A stretch of 35,396 nucleotides of DNA from Microbacterium enclense. GTDB taxonomy: Bacteria; Actinomycetota; Actinomycetes; Actinomycetales; Microbacteriaceae. The position numbers and the translations under genes were made by a program. Below, one piece after another: positions 1 through 10,358 of the stretch. The notes beneath the pieces are model-generated. The model worked only from the letters and a program-made list of their open reading frames with translations. It was not told the origin of the DNA and made no database searches. The stretch lies in contig NZ_RBZY01000038.1 in assembly GCF_004022425.1 (NCBI RefSeq), forward strand, positions 277-35,672, read 5' to 3'. Each line of letters begins with the position of its first letter. Positions within the stretch are counted from its first letter, which is position 1.

Positions 1-20
1 CGGTTGATTCACGAGGGACG

Positions 21-49
21 CTGACCGAGGCCGACGACTCCGCGATAAT
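21..49 (+). promoter_or_regulatory. Candidate promoter of the MT0933-like gene
   Basis: CTGACC (21-26) and GATAAT (44-49) are separated by 17 bp, close to the housekeeping sigma consensus. A transcript would start near 56 and leave a leader of about 50 nt before the ATG at 105. Read by eye only; the window starts just upstream. Confidence 0.35.
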
Positions 50-104
50 GAAATCCTCGGCCGACGAGGGTCGGCCACCGATTTCAGCGCGGAAAGGATT
101 CGCC

Positions 105-320
105 ATGGGCGTCGACGACATCATCAACAAGGGCAAGCAGCTCCTCGATCAGAACCGCGACAAGATCGAGGAGGCATTGAAGAGCGAGAAGGCCGAAGAG
201 GTCAGCGACAAGATCCTCGACGGCGCGGCCGATGCGATCAAGAAGGTCGTCCCGACCGAGCACCACGGCAAGGTCGACGAGGTGCGCGAGAACGTCGACA
301 AGAACGTCGGCAACGCCTGA
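105..320 (+). CDS. Small MT0933/Rv0909-like antitoxin-family protein
   Basis: A 71-residue, highly charged, helix-forming protein beginning MGVDDIINKGKQLL, rich in Asp, Glu and Lys, with no cysteine or membrane segment. The pattern resembles the actinobacterial MT0933 antitoxin family (PF14013), whose prototype Rv0909 pairs with a toxin. I chose the ATG at 105 because GGAAAGG lies 7 nt upstream; an in-frame ATG at 48 sits inside the likely -10 box. No toxin-like gene is visible here: the upstream side is cut off and downstream is the ribosomal operon. An antitoxin role is therefore unproven. A perfect hairpin terminator follows 16 bp after the stop. Confidence 0.7.
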   Translation: MGVDDIINKGKQLLDQNRDKIEEALKSEKAEEVSDKILDGAADAIKKVVPTEHHGKVDEVRENVDKNVGNA

Positions 321-336
321 CGCCCGCCTCCGCTAC

Positions 337-371
337 ACGGCGCCGCCCCCGGGAACGGGGGGCGGCGCCGT
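337..371 (+). terminator. Hairpin terminator after the MT0933-like gene
   Basis: A perfect 14-bp G/C stem (337-350 with 358-371) has a 7-nt loop. No T-run follows, which is common for strong hairpins in high-GC actinomycetes. It insulates the S10 operon promoter from the upstream gene. Confidence 0.75.
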
Positions 372-421
372 CGCGTTGAGGAGCGGGGGCTGAGGATATG
401 CCGGGCGCGACACGCCCGGGT

Positions 422-450
422 TTGCGACACGCCCGAGCGGCCCGTAGACT
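422..450 (+). promoter_or_regulatory. S10 operon promoter
   Basis: TTGCGA (422-427) and TAGACT (445-450) with a 17-bp spacer make one of the best housekeeping promoters in the window. It lies between the terminator at 337-371 and rpsJ. The predicted start near 457 gives a leader of about 300 nt. Confidence 0.75.
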
Positions 451-456
451 ATCCAG

Positions 457-759
457 GTTCCACATTCCGGCGTGCGCTCGGCGCGCGCCAGGATCACTGT
501 CACGGCAGTGCACAGGCGGCGCGTCAGCGCAGGGTCCTGGGCCGCGGGCAGCAGAACACACACCGAAACCCCTCCTCCTTCACAGGATTCGCACGCGTGC
601 GTGCAAGGGGCGGGCCGGATGCCATGGCATCCGGTTTGACAGCTGAACAGCGGTGCAGCATCTCTCGCGAAAGCGAGGGGAAGTGCCAGGGCGCGAGAGC
701 GCCACCGTGCGTCCGATGCCCTTGGTCGGGTAAGACGCGAGAAAGAGAGTGAGCAGACA
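457..759 (+). promoter_or_regulatory. Structured 5' leader of the S10 operon
   Basis: About 300 nt without a convincing gene. It contains a perfect 20-bp palindrome (615-634) built from GGATGCC and GGCATCC. Two consecutive hairpins with GNRA tetraloops follow: CTCGC-GAAA-GCGAG (664-677) and GGCGC-GAGA-GCGCC (690-703). CGGTG (651-655) can pair with CACCG (703-707), and GGCATC (626-631) can pair with GATGCC (715-720), which competes with the palindrome. Position and structure suggest post-transcriptional control of ribosomal protein synthesis. In Escherichia coli L4 binds the S10 leader; this leader is not recognisably the same RNA, so the ligand is unknown. Confidence 0.55.
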
Positions 760-1068
760 ATGGCGGGACAGAAGATCCGCATTCGCCTGAAGTCGTACGA
801 TCACGCCGGACTGGACTCGTCCGCGCGCAAGATCGTCGACACCGTGACCCGTGCCGGTGCCACCGTGGTGGGCCCGGTCCCCCTGCCGACCGAGAAGAAC
901 GTCGTGTGCGTCATCCGGTCGCCGCACAAGTACAAGGACAGCCGCGAGCACTTCGAGATGCGCACCCACAAGCGCCTGATCGACATCATCGACCCGACGC
1001 CCAAGGCCGTCGACTCGCTGATGCGTCTCGACCTCCCGGCCGATGTCAACATCGAGATCAAGCTCTGA
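760..1068 (+). CDS. rpsJ: 30S ribosomal protein S10
   Basis: A 102-residue protein matching bacterial S10 over its full length ([15 protein letters not shown] start, [20 protein letters not shown] loop region, DVNIEIKL end). S10 sits in the 30S head and, as NusE, also takes part in antitermination. It is the first gene of the S10 operon behind the long structured leader. The purine-rich stretch GAGAAAGAGAG upstream supports the ATG at 760. Confidence 0.98.
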   Translation: MAGQKIRIRLKSYDHAGLDSSARKIVDTVTRAGATVVGPVPLPTEKNVVCVIRSPHKYKDSREHFEMRTHKRLIDIIDPTPKAVDSLMRLDLPADVNIEIKL

Positions 1069-1076
1069 GGTTCGAC

Positions 1077-1736
1077 ATGGCTGACATCAACTCCAAGATC
1101 TCCAAGGGCCTCCTCGGCACCAAGCTCGGCATGACCCAGGTGTGGGACGAGAACGGCAAGCTCGTTCCCGTCACCGTCATCGAGGTCGCTCCGAACGTCG
1201 TGACCCAGCTCCGCTCGGTCGAGAAGGACGGCTACAACGCTGTCCAGATCGGCTACGGCCAGATCGACCCCCGCAAGGTGAACAAGCCCCTGACGGCCCA
1301 CTTCGAGGCCGCGGGTGTCACCCCGCGTCGTCACCTCACCGAGGTTCGCACCGCGGATGCCGCTGACTACTCGCTCGGCCAGGAGCTCACCGCTGACGGC
1401 CTGTTCGAGGCCGGCCAGCTGGTCGACGTCGTCGGCACCAGCAAGGGCAAGGGCACCGCGGGTGTCATGAAGCGCCACAACTTCAAGGGCGTCTCCGCTT
1501 CGCACGGTGCGCACCGCAACCACCGCAAGCCCGGCTCCATCGGCGCATCGTCGACCCCGAGCCGCGTCTTCAAGGGCATGCGCATGGCCGGCCGTATGGG
1601 TGGCGAGCGCGTGACCGTCCTCAACCTCACGGTGCACGCCGTCGACGCCGAGAAGGGTCTGCTGCTCGTCAAGGGCGCCGTCCCCGGTGCGCGCGGCCGC
1701 ATCGTCTACGTCCGCAACGCAGTGAAGGGTGCCTGA
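1077..1736 (+). CDS. rplC: 50S ribosomal protein L3
   Basis: A 219-residue L3, a usual length. It shows the N-terminal [14 protein letters not shown] signature and the internal Arg/Gly/His-rich loop ([20 protein letters not shown]) that reaches towards the peptidyl-transferase centre. The ATG at 1077 is chosen because GAGG overlapping the rpsJ stop lies 6 nt upstream; the frame stays open further back into rpsJ, but that part is a shadow. Second gene of the operon, 8 bp after rpsJ. Confidence 0.98.
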   Translation: MADINSKISKGLLGTKLGMTQVWDENGKLVPVTVIEVAPNVVTQLRSVEKDGYNAVQIGYGQIDPRKVNKPLTAHFEAAGVTPRRHLTEVRTADAADYSLGQELTADGLFEAGQLVDVVGTSKGKGTAGVMKRHNFKGVSASHGAHRNHRKPGSIGASSTPSRVFKGMRMAGRMGGERVTVLNLTVHAVDAEKGLLLVKGAVPGARGRIVYVRNAVKGA

Positions 1737-1740
1737 TCTC

Positions 1741-2403
1741 ATGGCTGACTCGACTCTCGCGCTCGACGTTCGCAAGGCCGACGGCAACAAGGCCGGCTCC
1801 GTGGAGCTGCCCGCCTCGATCTTCGACGTCAAGACGAACATCCCGCTGATCCACCAGGTCGTCGTCGCCCAGCGCGCCGCCGCCCGCCAGGGCACGCACT
1901 CGACCAAGCGTCGTGGCGAGGTCTCCGGTGCCGGTCGCAAGCCCTTCAAGCAGAAGGGCACGGGTAACGCCCGTCAGGGTTCCATCCGCGCACCGCACAT
2001 GACCGGTGGTGGCATCGTCCACGGCCCGAAGCCCCGCGATTACGGCCAGCGCACGCCCAAGAAGATGATCGCCGCGGCCCTCCTGGGTGCGCTGAGCGAC
2101 CGTGCTCGCGGCGAGCGTCTGCACGTCGTGGAGTCCTTCGGAATCGAGGGTGCTCCGTCCACCAAGGCCGCGGCTTCGGTGCTGACCGCCTTCGGCGCGG
2201 TCAAGAACGTGCTCGTGGTCATCGACCGCGACGACGAGCTGACCGTCAAGAGCGTGCGCAACCTCGCGTACGTCCACGTGCTGACCTTCGGCCAGCTGAA
2301 CGCTTATGACGTGCTCGTCTCCGACGACATTGTCTTCACCAAGGCCGCCTACGACGCGTTCGTCGCGTCGAAGTCCGGCACCACCGAGGAGGTCTCGGCA
2401 TGA
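1741..2403 (+). CDS. rplD: 50S ribosomal protein L4
   Basis: A 220-residue L4 with the extended loop rich in Gly, Arg and Lys ([20 protein letters not shown]) that lines the exit tunnel. GAAGGG 11 nt upstream favours the ATG at 1741; a GTG at 1729 would overlap rplC. In Escherichia coli L4 represses its own operon through the leader; whether it does so here cannot be read from the sequence. Its stop overlaps the start of rplW. Confidence 0.97.
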   Translation: MADSTLALDVRKADGNKAGSVELPASIFDVKTNIPLIHQVVVAQRAAARQGTHSTKRRGEVSGAGRKPFKQKGTGNARQGSIRAPHMTGGGIVHGPKPRDYGQRTPKKMIAAALLGALSDRARGERLHVVESFGIEGAPSTKAAASVLTAFGAVKNVLVVIDRDDELTVKSVRNLAYVHVLTFGQLNAYDVLVSDDIVFTKAAYDAFVASKSGTTEEVSA

Positions 2404-2699
2404 CCGCCGTCAACAAGGACCCGCGCGACATCATCCTGAAGCCGGTCGTCTCCGAGAAGAGCTACTCGCTCATCGACGAGGGCAAGTACACGTTCCTCGT
2501 GGACCCCCGCGCCTCGAAGACCGAGATCAAGCTCGCGATCGAGAAGATCTTCAGCGTGAAGGTGGCCTCGGTCAACACGATCAACCGCGTGGGCAAGGCC
2601 CGTCGCACCCGCTTCGGCATCGGCAAGCGCAAGGACACCAAGCGCGCGATCGTCAGCCTCAAGTCGGGCACCATCGACATCTTCACGGCAGTCGGCTGA
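2400..2699 (+). CDS. rplW: 50S ribosomal protein L23
   Basis: A 99-residue L23 with the family signature around [15 protein letters not shown]. It forms the ring around the exit-tunnel mouth and is the docking point for trigger factor and SRP. It overlaps the rplD stop by ATGA, with GAGGAGG 7 nt upstream, so translation is probably coupled. Confidence 0.97.
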   Translation: MTAVNKDPRDIILKPVVSEKSYSLIDEGKYTFLVDPRASKTEIKLAIEKIFSVKVASVNTINRVGKARRTRFGIGKRKDTKRAIVSLKSGTIDIFTAVG

Positions 2700-2723
2700 C
2701 GGTCGGGATAGAGGACAACAACA

Positions 2724-3563
<840 letters not shown>

Positions 3564-3575
3564 GAGTAGAGGAAG

Positions 3576-3857
3576 ATGCCTCGCAGCCTTAAGAAGGGCC
3601 CCTTCGTCGACGAGCACCTGCTTCGCAAGGTCGTCTCGCAGAACGAAGCCGGTTCCAAGAACGTCATCAAGACCTGGTCGCGCCGTTCGATGATCATCCC
3701 CGCCATGCTGGGACACACCATCGCCGTGCACGACGGTCGCAAGCACATCCCCGTGTTCGTGACCGAGACCATGGTCGGCCACAAGCTGGGCGAGTTCTCG
3801 CCCACCCGCACCTTCCGCGGCCACGTGAAGGACGACAAGAAGGGCCGTCGCCGCTAA
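3576..3857 (+). CDS. rpsS: 30S ribosomal protein S19
   Basis: A 93-residue S19, full length, with [14 protein letters not shown] at the start and [20 protein letters not shown] in the core. It is in the 30S head and contacts S13 and the A-site finger. GGAG overlapping the rplB stop is 9 nt upstream of the ATG. Confidence 0.98.
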   Translation: MPRSLKKGPFVDEHLLRKVVSQNEAGSKNVIKTWSRRSMIIPAMLGHTIAVHDGRKHIPVFVTETMVGHKLGEFSPTRTFRGHVKDDKKGRRR

Positions 3858-3879
3858 GGCGACCGAGGAGGAGAGAGAA

Positions 3880-4278
3880 ATGGTGGAGTCCATCGCACGC
3901 GTGCGACACATCCGCGTGACCCCTCAGAAGGCTCGTCGTGTCGTCGCGCTCATCAAGGGGAAGCAGGCCGAAGAGGCCCTCGCCATCCTGAAGTTCGCGC
4001 CGCAGGGCGCGAGCGAGCCGATCTACAAGCTCGTCGCCTCGGCGATCGCGAACGCTCGCGTCACCGCCGACAAGACGAACGAGTACCTGGATGACGCCGA
4101 CCTGTACGTGAAGAACGCGTACGTCGACGAGGGCACGACGCTGAAGCGTTTCCAGCCCCGCGCACAGGGTCGCGCCTTCCAGATCAAGAAGCGCACGAGC
4201 CACATCACGGTCGTGCTCGCGACGCCGGAAGACGCTGCTGCGGCCCCGGCTCGCGCCAACAAGAAGGCGAGCAAGTAA
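3880..4278 (+). CDS. rplV: 50S ribosomal protein L22
   Basis: A 132-residue L22. The core ends near residue 115 with the [16 protein letters not shown] beta-hairpin that lines the exit tunnel, and an Ala/Lys tail follows. GAGGAGGAG lies upstream of the ATG. The TAA stop shares its last A with the rpsC start. Confidence 0.97.
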   Translation: MVESIARVRHIRVTPQKARRVVALIKGKQAEEALAILKFAPQGASEPIYKLVASAIANARVTADKTNEYLDDADLYVKNAYVDEGTTLKRFQPRAQGRAFQIKKRTSHITVVLATPEDAAAAPARANKKASK

Positions 4279-5036
4279 TGGGACAGAAGGTCAACCCGTA
4301 CGGCTTCCGCCTCGGCATCACCACCGACCACGTGTCGCGGTGGTTCTCCGACTCGACGAAGCCCGGACAGCGCTACGCCGACTACCTCGCCGAGGACATC
4401 AAGATCCGTCGCCTGCTGACCACCTCGCTCGACCGCGCGGGCGTCAGCAACATCGAGATCGAGCGCACGCGTGACCGCGTCCGTGTCGACATCCACACCG
4501 CCCGCCCGGGCATCGTGATCGGTCGCCGCGGCGCCGAGGCCGAGCGCATCCGCGCCGACCTCGAGAAGCTCACCGGCAAGCAGATCCAGCTCAACATCCT
4601 CGAGGTCAAGAACCCCGAGGCCGACGCTCAGCTCGTCGCCCAGGGCGTCGCCGAGCAGCTCTCCGCCCGCGTGGCCTTCCGCCGCGCGATGCGCAAGGGT
4701 CTGCAGGGCGCTCAGCGCGCCGGTGCCAAGGGTGTCCGCATCCAGGTGTCGGGCCGCCTCGGCGGCGCCGAGATGAGCCGCTCCGAGTTCTACCGCGAAG
4801 GCCGTGTGCCCCTGCACACCCTGCGCGCGAACATCGACTACGGCTTCTACGAGGCGAAGACGACCTTCGGCCGCATCGGTGTGAAGGTCTGGATCTACAA
4901 GGGCGATCTCACCAACAAGGAGCTCGCTCGCGAGCAGGCCAACGCCCCGAAGTCGCGCGGTCGTGACGACCGCGGTGGCGACCGTCGTCGTGGCCCTCGC
5001 AATGAGGCCCCCGTGGCAGAAGGAGCGTCGGCGTAA
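4278..5036 (+). CDS. rpsC: 30S ribosomal protein S3
   Basis: A 252-residue S3. It starts [14 protein letters not shown], has a KH domain with [17 protein letters not shown], and a C-terminal S3 domain containing [21 protein letters not shown]3 is at the mRNA entry channel. The last 30 residues are Arg/Asp/Gly-rich and probably disordered. Start and stop both overlap neighbours by one base (TAATG), an arrangement that continues through rplP, rpmC and rpsQ. Confidence 0.98.
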   Translation: MGQKVNPYGFRLGITTDHVSRWFSDSTKPGQRYADYLAEDIKIRRLLTTSLDRAGVSNIEIERTRDRVRVDIHTARPGIVIGRRGAEAERIRADLEKLTGKQIQLNILEVKNPEADAQLVAQGVAEQLSARVAFRRAMRKGLQGAQRAGAKGVRIQVSGRLGGAEMSRSEFYREGRVPLHTLRANIDYGFYEAKTTFGRIGVKVWIYKGDLTNKELAREQANAPKSRGRDDRGGDRRRGPRNEAPVAEGASA

Positions 5037-5455
5037 TGCTCATCCCCCGTAAGGTCAAGTACCGCAAGCAGCACCACCCCGGTCGTTCGGGCCAGGCCAC
5101 CGGTGGCACGCAGGTGTCGTTCGGTGAGTTCGGCATCCAGGCTCTGACCCCCGCCTACGTGACCAACCGTCAGATCGAGTCCGCTCGTATCGCGATGACG
5201 CGTCACATCAAGCGTGGTGGAAAGGTGTGGATCAACATCTACCCCGACCGTCCGCTCACCAAGAAGCCCGCCGAAACCCGCATGGGTTCCGGTAAGGGTT
5301 CCCCCGAGTGGTGGGTTGCCAATGTCAAGCCGGGCCGCGTCCTCTTCGAGGTCGCGGGTGTCAACGAGGAACTCGCTCGTGAAGCACTGACCCGTGCCAT
5401 CCACAAGCTGCCGCTGAAGGCACGCATCATCAAGCGCGAGGAGGGCGACGCGTAA
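5036..5455 (+). CDS. rplP: 50S ribosomal protein L16
   Basis: A 139-residue L16 of normal length with [19 protein letters not shown] at the N-terminus and a basic centre ([16 protein letters not shown]). It sits close to the A-site tRNA. AGAAGGAG lies about 11 nt upstream, inside rpsC, and the TAATG overlap indicates coupled translation. Confidence 0.98.
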   Translation: MLIPRKVKYRKQHHPGRSGQATGGTQVSFGEFGIQALTPAYVTNRQIESARIAMTRHIKRGGKVWINIYPDRPLTKKPAETRMGSGKGSPEWWVANVKPGRVLFEVAGVNEELAREALTRAIHKLPLKARIIKREEGDA

Positions 5456-5766
5456 TGGCGATCGGCACCAAGCAGCTCGCCCCGAGCGAGCTCGACACGT
5501 TCGAAGACCAGCGCCTCGTCGAGGAGCTGCGCAAGGCCAAGGAAGAGCTGTTCAACCTGCGCTTCCAGTCGGCCACCGGCCAGCTCGAGAGCCACGGCCG
5601 CATCCGTGCGGTCAAGCGCGACATCGCGCGGCTGTACACCGTGATCCGTGAGCGCGAGCTCGGCATCCGCGCCACCCCGGCGCCCGTCGAGGCGACGAAG
5701 GCGAAGAAGACCAAGGCGAAGAAGGCGGATGCCGCTGACGACGCCGCGAAGGAAGAGGCGGAGTAA
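5455..5766 (+). CDS. rpmC: 50S ribosomal protein L29 with C-terminal extension
   Basis: A 103-residue L29. The family core ([14 protein letters not shown]) is the usual two-helix hairpin and ends near residue 77. About 25 Lys/Ala/Asp/Glu-rich residues follow, making it longer than the typical 65-75. L29 lies by the tunnel exit and binds L23. GAGGAGGG upstream supports the start. Confidence 0.96.
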   Translation: MAIGTKQLAPSELDTFEDQRLVEELRKAKEELFNLRFQSATGQLESHGRIRAVKRDIARLYTVIRERELGIRATPAPVEATKAKKTKAKKADAADDAAKEEAE

Positions 5767-6098
5767 TGGCTACCGCGAAGAAGGCAGAGGCCGAGGCGCA
5801 GGTCGCCGGCCACGAGCACGCCGCGAACGACGTGCGCGACGAGAACGCCCGCGGTTACCGCAAGGCGCGTCGCGGCTATGTCGTCAGCGACAAGATGGAC
5901 AAGACGATCGTCGTCGAGGTCGAGGACCGCGTGAAGCACCCGCTCTACGGCAAGGTCATCCGCCGCACGTCGAAGGTCAAGGCCCACGACGAGACGAACT
6001 CGGCCGGCATCGGCGACCTGGTCGTCATCAACGAGACCCGTCCGCTGAGCGCCACCAAGCGCTGGCGTCTGGTCGAGATCCTCGAGAAGGCCAAGTAA
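5766..6098 (+). CDS. rpsQ: 30S ribosomal protein S17 with N-terminal extension
   Basis: A 110-residue S17. The OB-fold core begins near residue 35 ([20 protein letters not shown]) and contains [13 protein letters not shown]. About 30 charged residues precede it, a larger N-terminal addition than in the 84-residue Escherichia coli protein. S17 is a primary 16S rRNA binder. Last gene of the tightly overlapping S10 group; 34 bp separate it from rplN. Confidence 0.96.
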   Translation: MATAKKAEAEAQVAGHEHAANDVRDENARGYRKARRGYVVSDKMDKTIVVEVEDRVKHPLYGKVIRRTSKVKAHDETNSAGIGDLVVINETRPLSATKRWRLVEILEKAK

Positions 6099-6132
6099 GC
6101 CTCGCGGCTGCTTGGAACCCAAGGAGTAACAA

Positions 6133-6501
6133 GTGATTCAGAACGAATCCCGGCTGAAGGTCGCCGACAACACCGGCGCCAAGGAGCTGCTGACCATTCG
6201 CGTGCTCGGCGGCTCGAACCGCCGGTACGCGGGCCTGGGCGACGTCATCGTCGCCACGGTCAAGGACGCGATCCCCGGTGGAAACGTCAAGAAGGGCGAC
6301 GTGGTCAAGGCCGTCGTCGTCCGCGTGGTCAAGCAGACCCGTCGTCCCGACGGCTCGTACATCAAGTTCGACGAGAACGCCGCCGTGATCCTGAAGAACG
6401 ACGGGGAGCCCCGCGGCACCCGCATCTTCGGACCGGTCGGTCGTGAGCTTCGTGACAAGAAGTTCATGAAGATCGTCTCGCTCGCCCCGGAGGTCATTTG
6501 A
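6133..6501 (+). CDS. rplN: 50S ribosomal protein L14
   Basis: A 122-residue L14, exactly the family length, starting [19 protein letters not shown] from a GTG codon at 6133 with AAGGAG 7 nt upstream. It lies at the subunit interface and interacts with L19. First gene of the spc group. No convincing promoter is visible in the 34-bp gap, so it is probably read from the S10 promoter. Confidence 0.98.
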   Translation: MIQNESRLKVADNTGAKELLTIRVLGGSNRRYAGLGDVIVATVKDAIPGGNVKKGDVVKAVVVRVVKQTRRPDGSYIKFDENAAVILKNDGEPRGTRIFGPVGRELRDKKFMKIVSLAPEVI

Positions 6502-6503
6502 TC

Positions 6504-6863
6504 ATGGCGAAGATCAAGAAGGGCGACCTGGTTCAGGTCATCTCGGGCGCCAAGCCCGAGCGCGGCGGAGACCGCGGTAAGCAGGGTAAGGTCCTCGAGG
6601 TCCTCACCGAGCAGAACCGCGTCATCGTCGAGGGCGTGAACTACGTCACCAAGCACAACCGCGTGGGTCAGTCCCAGCGCGGCACCAAGACCGGCGGCAT
6701 CGAGACGTTCGAAGCCCCGATCCACATCTCGAACGTCGCGCTCGTCGACCCCTCGACCAAGAAGCCGACCCGCGTCGGCCACCGCGTCGAGGAGCAGGTG
6801 AAGGACGGCGTCAAGCGCACCGTCCGCGTGCGTTACGCGAAGAAGTCAGGCAAGGACCTCTGA
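6504..6863 (+). CDS. rplX: 50S ribosomal protein L24
   Basis: A 119-residue L24 with the KOW motif at the N-terminus ([21 protein letters not shown]). L24 starts 23S rRNA folding. I take the ATG at 6504: GGAGG at 6489-6493 is 10 nt away, whereas an in-frame TTG at 6498 would be too close. Confidence 0.96.
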   Translation: MAKIKKGDLVQVISGAKPERGGDRGKQGKVLEVLTEQNRVIVEGVNYVTKHNRVGQSQRGTKTGGIETFEAPIHISNVALVDPSTKKPTRVGHRVEEQVKDGVKRTVRVRYAKKSGKDL

Positions 6864-6865
6864 AT

Positions 6866-7456
6866 ATGAGCACCGACACTGCCGTGGAGGCTGGCAAGAT
6901 CCAGCCCCGCCTGAAGCAGAAGTACAACACCGAGATCAAGAAGGCCCTGCAGGAGGAGTTCGGCTACGCGAACGTCATGCAGATCCCCGGTCTGGTCAAG
7001 GTCGTCGTGAACACCGGTGTCGGCGAGGCCGCTCGCGACAGCAAGGTGATCGATGGTGCGGTCGAGGACCTCACCAAGATCACCGGTCAGAAGCCCATCG
7101 TCACCAAGGCTCGTAAGTCCATCGCGCAGTTCAAGCTGCGCGAGGGTCAGGCCATCGGTGCGCACGTCACCCTCCGTGGCGACCGTGCGTGGGAGTTCGT
7201 CGACCGCCTCGTCAACCTCGCGCTGCCCCGTATCCGCGACTTCCGCGGCCTCTCGGCCAAGCAGTTCGACGGCAACGGCAACTACACCTTCGGTCTCCAG
7301 GAGCAGTCCGTGTTCCACGAGATCGATCAGGACCGCATCGACCGCGTGCGTGGTTTCGACATCACCATCGTCACCACCGCCAAGACCGATGACGAGGGCC
7401 GCTCGCTGCTGCGTCAGCTCGGCTTCCCGTTCCAGTCGGCGGACGCTCAGGCCTGA
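6866..7456 (+). CDS. rplE: 50S ribosomal protein L5
   Basis: A 196-residue L5 with the conserved [21 protein letters not shown] segment and the [12 protein letters not shown] segment. It binds 5S rRNA in the central protuberance. AAGGA 9 nt upstream supports the start. In many bacteria rpsN follows directly; here a 92-bp gap with a palindrome comes next. Confidence 0.97.
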   Translation: MSTDTAVEAGKIQPRLKQKYNTEIKKALQEEFGYANVMQIPGLVKVVVNTGVGEAARDSKVIDGAVEDLTKITGQKPIVTKARKSIAQFKLREGQAIGAHVTLRGDRAWEFVDRLVNLALPRIRDFRGLSAKQFDGNGNYTFGLQEQSVFHEIDQDRIDRVRGFDITIVTTAKTDDEGRSLLRQLGFPFQSADAQA

Positions 7457-7463
7457 GCCCCCG

Positions 7464-7485
7464 GGCCCCCGGGATCCCGGGGGCC
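7464..7485. terminator. Palindrome or hairpin in the rplE-rpsH gap
   Basis: A perfect 22-bp palindrome of C/G blocks around a central AT lies 7 bp after the rplE stop. As RNA it would be a 9-bp GC stem with a minimal loop. No T-run follows. It could attenuate or protect the mRNA between rplE and rpsH. It sits where many bacteria have rpsN. Confidence 0.5.
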
Positions 7486-7548
7486 TCTCATCGAAGGTCG
7501 CCTGTCGTGTAACGGCAGTCGAAACCTCATGATCGAAAGAAGCAACAC

Positions 7549-7947
7549 ATGACGATGACAGACCCGGTCGCAGACATGCTGACCCGTCTGCGCAACGCGA
7601 ACTCGGCGCACCACGACTCCGTGTCGCTGCCGAGCTCCAAGCTCAAGACCCACATCGCCGAAATCCTCAAGCAGGAGGGTTACATCGCCGAGTGGTCCGT
7701 TTCGGACGCGCGCGTCGGCCAGACCCTCACCATGACGCTCAAGTACGGCCCGAACCGCGAGCGGTCGATCGCCGGCATCAAGCGCGTGTCGAAGCCCGGT
7801 CTTCGCGTGTACGCGAAGTCCACCGAGGTCCCCACGGTCCTCGGCGGCCTGGGCGTCGCCATCCTGTCCACCTCCTCCGGTCTCCTCACCGACCGTCAGG
7901 CCGAGCAGAAGGGCGTCGGCGGGGAAGTCCTCGCCTACGTGTGGTGA
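7549..7947 (+). CDS. rpsH: 30S ribosomal protein S8
   Basis: A 132-residue S8, normal length, with [18 protein letters not shown] at the start and [20 protein letters not shown] near the end. It is a central 16S rRNA binder and represses the spc operon in Escherichia coli. GAAAGAAG lies 6 nt before the ATG at 7549; an ATG at 7555 is also in frame. Confidence 0.97.
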   Translation: MTMTDPVADMLTRLRNANSAHHDSVSLPSSKLKTHIAEILKQEGYIAEWSVSDARVGQTLTMTLKYGPNRERSIAGIKRVSKPGLRVYAKSTEVPTVLGGLGVAILSTSSGLLTDRQAEQKGVGGEVLAYVW

Positions 7948-7953
7948 TCTGAC

Positions 7954-8490
7954 ATGTCGCGTATCGGACGTCTTCCCATCGACATCCCCGCCGGTGTCAC
8001 CGTTTCGGTGAACGGCCGGGAGGTCAACGTCAAGGGCCCCAAGGGCGAGCTCGTGCTCACCGTGGCATCCCCGCTCGAGGTGTCGGTCGAGGAGAACCAG
8101 GTTCTCGTCACCCGCCCCGACGACGAGCGCGAGTCGCGGTCGCTCCACGGCCTGACCCGCACGCTCATCAACAACAACATCATCGGTGTCACCCAGGGCT
8201 ACTCCAAGGGCCTCGAGGTCGTCGGCACGGGTTACCGCGTGGCGCAGAAGGGCAGCTCGGTCGAGTTCGCCCTCGGCTTCTCGCACCCCGTCCTCATCGA
8301 CCCGCCCGCGGGCATCACCCTCACGGTCGAAGGCAACAACAAGCTGACCGTGAGCGGCATCGACAAGCAGGCCGTCGGCGAGGCCGCCGCCAACATCCGC
8401 AAGATCCGCAAGCCCGAGCCCTACAAGGGCAAGGGTGTGCGGTACGCGGGCGAGGTTGTGCGCCGCAAGGCCGGAAAGAGTGGTAAGTAG
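7954..8490 (+). CDS. rplF: 50S ribosomal protein L6
   Basis: A 178-residue L6 made of two similar domains. It starts [17 protein letters not shown] and ends with the signature [19 protein letters not shown]. It is at the base of the L7/L12 stalk near the sarcin-ricin loop. It begins 6 bp after rpsH and is followed by rplR after 2 bp. Confidence 0.98.
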   Translation: MSRIGRLPIDIPAGVTVSVNGREVNVKGPKGELVLTVASPLEVSVEENQVLVTRPDDERESRSLHGLTRTLINNNIIGVTQGYSKGLEVVGTGYRVAQKGSSVEFALGFSHPVLIDPPAGITLTVEGNNKLTVSGIDKQAVGEAAANIRKIRKPEPYKGKGVRYAGEVVRRKAGKSGK

Positions 8491-8492
8491 CC

Positions 8493-8852
8493 ATGGCTAT
8501 CAAGACAAAGTCCGCCGCCCGCGCGCGTCGCCACGCTCGTCTGCGCAAGAAGGTCGTGGGTACGGAGCTCCGTCCCCGTCTCGTCGTGACGCGCTCGGCC
8601 CGCCACGTCTTCGTCCAGCTGGTCGACGACAGCAAGGGCCACACCGTGGCCTCGGCCTCGACGCTCGAGGTCGACCTGCGTTCGTTCGACGGTGACAAGA
8701 CCGCCAAGGCCCGCAAGGTCGGCGAGCTCGTCGCCGAGCGCGCAAAGGCCGCCGGCTTCTCGGACGTCGTGTTCGACCGCGGTGGTAACCGTTATGCCGG
8801 TCGTGTCGCCGCGATCGCCGAAGGCGCCCGCGAAGGAGGGCTGAACCTGTGA
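8493..8852 (+). CDS. rplR: 50S ribosomal protein L18
   Basis: A 119-residue L18 with the basic N-terminus ([15 protein letters not shown]) and the [24 protein letters not shown] signature split across its C-terminus. It binds 5S rRNA. It overlaps rpsE by 4 bp. Confidence 0.97.
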   Translation: MAIKTKSAARARRHARLRKKVVGTELRPRLVVTRSARHVFVQLVDDSKGHTVASASTLEVDLRSFDGDKTAKARKVGELVAERAKAAGFSDVVFDRGGNRYAGRVAAIAEGAREGGLNL

Positions 8853-9529
8853 GTGACAACAAGGAGACCGAAGTGACCGATCAGACTGCACCGACTGAGG
8901 GTGCGGCTGGGTCCCAGGCACCCGCCGAGCGTGAGCGCGAGCCCCGCCGCGGAGGTCGCGAGCGCAACGCCAACCAGCGTGACCGCGGGTCGCGCGACCG
9001 CAACGAGAGCCAGTTCCTCGAGCGCGTCGTGACGATCAACCGCGTCTCGAAGGTCGTCAAGGGTGGTCGTCGCTTCAGCTTCACGGCGCTCGTCGTCGTG
9101 GGCGATGGCAACGGCGTCGTGGGTGTCGGCTACGGCAAGGCCCGCGAAGTTCCGCTCGCCATCTCGAAGGGTGTCGAAGAGGCCAAGCGCAACTTCTTCC
9201 GCGTCCCGCGCTCCGGCTCGACCATTCCCCACCCCGTTCAGGGTGAGGCTGCCGCCGGTGTGGTGCTCCTGCGCCCCGCCGCCGCCGGTACCGGTGTTAT
9301 CGCCGGTGGTCCCGTCCGCGCCGTCCTCGAGTGCGCCGGCATCCACGATGTCCTCTCGAAGTCGCTCGGCTCGTCGAACACGATCAACATCGTGCACGCG
9401 ACCGTCGAGGCGCTGAAGTCGCTCGAAGAGCCCCGCGCCGTGGCCGCCCGCCGCGGTCTGGAGTTCGACCAGGTCGCCCCGGCCCGCCTCGTGCGCGCCG
9501 AGGCCGCCGCTCAGAAGGTAGGTGCCTGA
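8849..9529 (+). CDS. rpsE: 30S ribosomal protein S5 with long N-terminus
   Basis: A 226-residue S5. The first 55 residues are charged, Arg/Asn/Glu-rich and probably disordered. The double-stranded RNA-binding fold then begins ([21 protein letters not shown]), followed by the C-terminal domain with [20 protein letters not shown]5 affects decoding accuracy. The GTG at 8849 has GGAGGG 8 nt upstream and overlaps the rplR stop (GTGA). Confidence 0.97.
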   Translation: MSDNKETEVTDQTAPTEGAAGSQAPAEREREPRRGGRERNANQRDRGSRDRNESQFLERVVTINRVSKVVKGGRRFSFTALVVVGDGNGVVGVGYGKAREVPLAISKGVEEAKRNFFRVPRSGSTIPHPVQGEAAAGVVLLRPAAAGTGVIAGGPVRAVLECAGIHDVLSKSLGSSNTINIVHATVEALKSLEEPRAVAARRGLEFDQVAPARLVRAEAAAQKVGA

Positions 9530-9714
9530 TGGCCGAGCGTCTGAAGGTCACGCAGATCAAGTCCAAGGTGAGCGAGAAGCAGAATCAGCGCGACACGCTG
9601 CGCTCGCTCGGTCTCAAGCGGATCGGCGACTCGGTCGTCCGTCCCGACGACGCGCAGACGCGCGGTTACGTCAAGACCGTCGCCCACCTCGTCAAGGTTG
9701 AGGAGATCGACTAA
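9529..9714 (+). CDS. rpmD: 50S ribosomal protein L30
   Basis: A 61-residue L30, the usual size for this two-helix, three-strand protein ([17 protein letters not shown], then [17 protein letters not shown]). The ATG at 9529 overlaps the rpsE stop by one base and GAAGGTAGG lies just upstream. The open frame continues upstream only as a shadow of rpsE. Confidence 0.97.
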   Translation: MAERLKVTQIKSKVSEKQNQRDTLRSLGLKRIGDSVVRPDDAQTRGYVKTVAHLVKVEEID

Positions 9715-10250
9715 TGGCTGACAAGAAGGACGAGACCGCTACGGTCGACGCCCCGAAGAAGGCTCCGGCCCGCAAGACGGCCGCCAAGAAGGATGCCGCT
9801 CCCGCGGCGCGCCCCGGCGTGCTGAAGGTGCACCACCTGCGTCCCGTCCCCGGCGCTCACACCGCCAAGACCCGTGTGGGTCGCGGTGAGGGCTCGAAGG
9901 GTAAGACGGCCGGTCGTGGTACCAAGGGAACGAAGGCCCGTTACCAGGTCAAGGTCGGCTTCGAGGGTGGGCAGATGCCGCTGCACATGCGCACCCCCAA
10001 GCTCCGTGGCTTCAAGAACCCCTTCCGGGTCGAGTACCAGGTCGTCAACCTCGACAAGCTGGCCGAGCTCTACCCGCAGGGCGGCGACGTGACCGTCGTC
10101 GACCTGGTGGCCAAGGGCGCCGTGCGCAAGAACGAGAAGGTCAAGGTGCTCGGCACCGGCGACATCTCGGTCGCGCTGAACGTGTCGGTCGACAAGGTCT
10201 CCGGCTCCGCCGAGCAGAAGATCGTCGCCGCCGGCGGCTCCATCAACTGA
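9714..10250 (+). CDS. rplO: 50S ribosomal protein L15 with N-terminal extension
   Basis: A 178-residue L15. The conserved region starts near residue 37 ([13 protein letters not shown]), continues through the Gly/Lys-rich [17 protein letters not shown] arm, and ends in the globular domain. About 35 Lys/Ala-rich residues precede it, so it is longer than the common length near 145. Last gene of the spc run, followed by a terminator. Confidence 0.97.
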   Translation: MADKKDETATVDAPKKAPARKTAAKKDAAPAARPGVLKVHHLRPVPGAHTAKTRVGRGEGSKGKTAGRGTKGTKARYQVKVGFEGGQMPLHMRTPKLRGFKNPFRVEYQVVNLDKLAELYPQGGDVTVVDLVAKGAVRKNEKVKVLGTGDISVALNVSVDKVSGSAEQKIVAAGGSIN

Positions 10251-10262
10251 CGTCACACCCGT

Positions 10263-10296
10263 AAGGGGCCGGCGGCCGTGTGGCCGTCGGCCCCTT
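10263..10296 (+). terminator. Terminator or attenuator between rplO and secY
   Basis: A 15-bp stem with one G-T wobble (10263-10277 with 10282-10296) and a 4-nt loop starts 12 bp after the rplO stop. The A/T ends of the stem and the sequence TTCTGG after it are only weakly U-rich. It probably reduces read-through from the ribosomal genes into secY. Confidence 0.75.
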
Positions 10297-10358
10297 CTGG
10301 GTTAGTCTGATTCCGTGTGCGCCTGGTCGCGCGCCGAGATCGTTCTGGAGGAATCCCC

